NCBI GenBank assembly: GCA_012840465.1
Contig: DULJ01000042.1
Span: 1-64,000 of the forward strand
From: Caryophanales bacterium
Lineage (GTDB): Bacteria; Bacillota; Bacilli; Bacillales; Bacillaceae_J
Length of the DNA: 64,000 nt
Reading direction: 5' to 3'
Shown: one piece after another, positions 62,600 to 64,000 of the stretch
How the letters are laid out: each line of letters opens with the position of its first letter
Position numbering within the stretch: the first letter of the stretch is position 1
Program-made: the position numbers and the translations under genes
Notes under the pieces: model-generated
The model's input: the letters and a program-made list of their open reading frames with translations, nothing else
The model's database searches: none
Told to the model about the DNA's origin: nothing

Positions 62600-63865
62600 G
62601 TGAAGAATATTATGCCAACGCTCCAATGGTTACTATTTATTGTTTCAGGTAGCATCGTTACACCTATTGCAGTAGCAGGTATTTATAATTTTAATGTAGA
62701 TCAAACAGTTGATTTTATCGCAAGAACTTTCTTTGTATTAGCAGTAACAGGGTTACTGCAAGTTTGGTTTGGGCATCATTTGCCTGTTCTAGAAGGACCG
62801 GCTGGTTTATGGTGGGGGATTTTTGCGTTATACGCAAATTTAGGACTTGTTATTTATGGATCCTTGGAAAATACGTTACGAACGTTGGAATTTGCATTGA
62901 TTATTAGTGGGGGTATCGCTTTCCTTTTAGGGATCTTTGGGCTGATTGAGAAAATCGCAAAATATTTTACTCCAGCGGTCACGGGAACCTATATGATTTT
63001 ATTAGTTGCCCAACTAAGTGGTTCTTTTTTAAATGGGCTCCTAGGTGTTGATTTAACTGGAAAAATCTCATATAAAATCGCCATTTTATCATTTATTATC
63101 GTATCGATCTCATTTTTAACTGCACGCCATTATATATTAAGACAGTTTGGTATTGTTATCAGTATTATAGTTGGTTATCTTTTATTTTCTATTTTTGGTC
63201 TATCAACACCGTTTCATGAAGCAAACACGTTTTTTAAACTGCCTCAACTATTTGCATTTGGAACTCCAAAAGTAGATTGGGGGATTGTCCCTACTGTATT
63301 TTTTATTACATTGCTATTAATCACGAATATGTTGACAACGGTCAAAGTTGTTCAAAGTGTCTTAAAGAGGGAAGGGGAAAAGATTCCGGAGATGTCCGGA
63401 AAAAAGACAGGTGCGATTATGGGAATCAGTCAGTTTTTAAGCGGGGTATTTGCTTCTGTTGGTTCTGTGCCCATTTCAGGTACCGCAGGCTTTATTGCGA
63501 CAAGTAAAATTAGTAGCAGAACCCCATTTATTATTGCCTCGCTTGCTATTATTGTTTTGACATTCTTTTCACCGGTCATCGCTGTCATTGCAACTATTCC
63601 TCCAGCAGTAGGATATGCAGCGATTTTTCCTGCCTTTTCAGGGCTATTGTCTATTGGCATAAAGGAATTGTTTTCAAGTGATGCAGTTGAAAAGACAATC
63701 AGCAAGGCTGTTGTGCCACTTTTTGTTGGTTTAGGTGTGATGTTCATTCCAACCGAAGCTTATTCTTCATTGCCACCGCTTTTGGCCTCAATTCTAAGTA
63801 ATGGGCTTGTATTGGGGACAATTATGATTATAATAGTGGAGGTGTTTGACAGCAAAAATAAATAA
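62600..63865 (+). CDS. Nucleobase permease (NCS2 family, uracil/xanthine type)
   Basis: 421 residues with 12 or more membrane helices. NCS2 hallmarks: the helix-1 start TLQWLLFIVSGSIVTPIAVAGI, EGPAGLWWGIFALY and FSGVFASVGSVPISGTAGFIA, carrying the conserved Pro/Gly motif. A nucleobase:H+ symporter; which base is not decided. GGAGAGAA precedes the GTG start. Confidence 0.85.
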   Translation: MKNIMPTLQWLLFIVSGSIVTPIAVAGIYNFNVDQTVDFIARTFFVLAVTGLLQVWFGHHLPVLEGPAGLWWGIFALYANLGLVIYGSLENTLRTLEFALIISGGIAFLLGIFGLIEKIAKYFTPAVTGTYMILLVAQLSGSFLNGLLGVDLTGKISYKIAILSFIIVSISFLTARHYILRQFGIVISIIVGYLLFSIFGLSTPFHEANTFFKLPQLFAFGTPKVDWGIVPTVFFITLLLITNMLTTVKVVQSVLKREGEKIPEMSGKKTGAIMGISQFLSGVFASVGSVPISGTAGFIATSKISSRTPFIIASLAIIVLTFFSPVIAVIATIPPAVGYAAIFPAFSGLLSIGIKELFSSDAVEKTISKAVVPLFVGLGVMFIPTEAYSSLPPLLASILSNGLVLGTIMIIIVEVFDSKNK

Positions 63866-63871
63866 GGTAAA

Positions 63872-63917
63872 GAACCCCAATACCTGAAGCTTGTTCAGGG
63901 GATTGGGGTTCTTTGTT
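63872..63917. terminator. Bidirectional terminator
   Basis: AAGAACCCCAAT and ATTGGGGTTCTT pair with an inner CCTGAA...TTCAGG stem and TTTG after. Confidence 0.85.
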
Positions 63918-63923
63918 TATAGA

Positions 63924-64000
63924 TTATTTATTTTCAAGCTTTTTTAGAACTTCGAAGATTTCTTCGTTCTCAGGAAGTTCGCCGATTGGATGAACATCAA
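63924..64000 (-). CDS. C-terminal end of an unidentified protein (partial)
   Basis: The last 25 codons of a reverse-strand gene that enters from beyond the window: DVHPIGELPENEEIFEVLKKLENK and stop. The fragment is too short to identify a family. It converges on the permease gene with the shared terminator between them. Confidence 0.6.
   Translation of the reverse strand, partial: DVHPIGELPENEEIFEVLKKLENK

Overview
The window comes from the chromosome of a low-GC, endospore-forming member of the Bacillaceae. Supporting evidence is a type B RNase P RNA, SspH and SpoVIF spore proteins, GerP-like proteins, a class IV polyhydroxyalkanoate (PHA) synthase (PhaR/PhaC), strong AGGAGG ribosome sites and frequent TTG/GTG starts. 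The genus (Neobacillus- or Bacillus-like) cannot be fixed from sequence reading alone.

Layout. 1-1037: no convincing gene, then a promoter and a cluster of TTGGTAA operator-like repeats. 1038-11197: an eleven-gene catabolic operon with a maleamate amidase-like hydrolase, a maleate isomerase, a two-subunit Rieske oxygenase, a small companion protein, a two-domain extradiol dioxygenase, two SDRs, a NicX-type ring-cleaving dioxygenase, a nitrilase-family amidase and an OYE-type flavoprotein. This looks like an undescribed route for an N-containing (hetero)aromatic compound that ends in maleate/fumarate. 11380-13793: IS1182 remnant, preQ1-I riboswitch and queCDE. 14268-18859: BceAB-type peptide-antibiotic ABC module with its response regulator and histidine kinase. 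19023-22436: CDF cation exporter and an ArsR-SulP operon behind a perfect 22-nt palindrome. 22552-25217: HxlR regulator, small proteins and a spore-surface-like cluster. 25376-32139: RecQ, GNAT, a chemoreceptor with a structured leader, Mn-dependent pyrophosphatase and a nitroreductase.

32362-37650: a homing-endonuclease remnant, a thyA gene split by a 277-nt group I intron, a second and diverged thyA 3' end, DedA, dihydrofolate reductase and threonine dehydratase. 38073-49483: a complete respiratory formate dehydrogenase island, in order fdhD, a selenocysteine-containing Tat-exported catalytic subunit, the Fe-S subunit, cytochrome b, fdhE, mobA, moeA, a moeA-PBP fusion, two tatA genes and tatC. 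It holds the enzyme, its molybdenum cofactor supply and its export machinery. 49484-57671: truncated haemoglobin, YozE, CAP lipoprotein, SpoVIF, haemolysin III, FRG protein, RluA, SspH, aldo/keto reductase and a PilZ protein. 57814-61044: PHA locus phaJ, phaP, phaQ, phaR, phaC without phaB. 61106-64000: rnpB, uppP, a nucleobase permease and the tail of a reverse-strand gene.

A dispersed repeat of about 192 nt, with inverted-repeat structure and a GC hairpin at its right end, occurs three times complete (30223, 34861, 37790). Its right end alone lies before queC, and its two halves flank phaP-phaQ. It looks like a non-autonomous mobile element.
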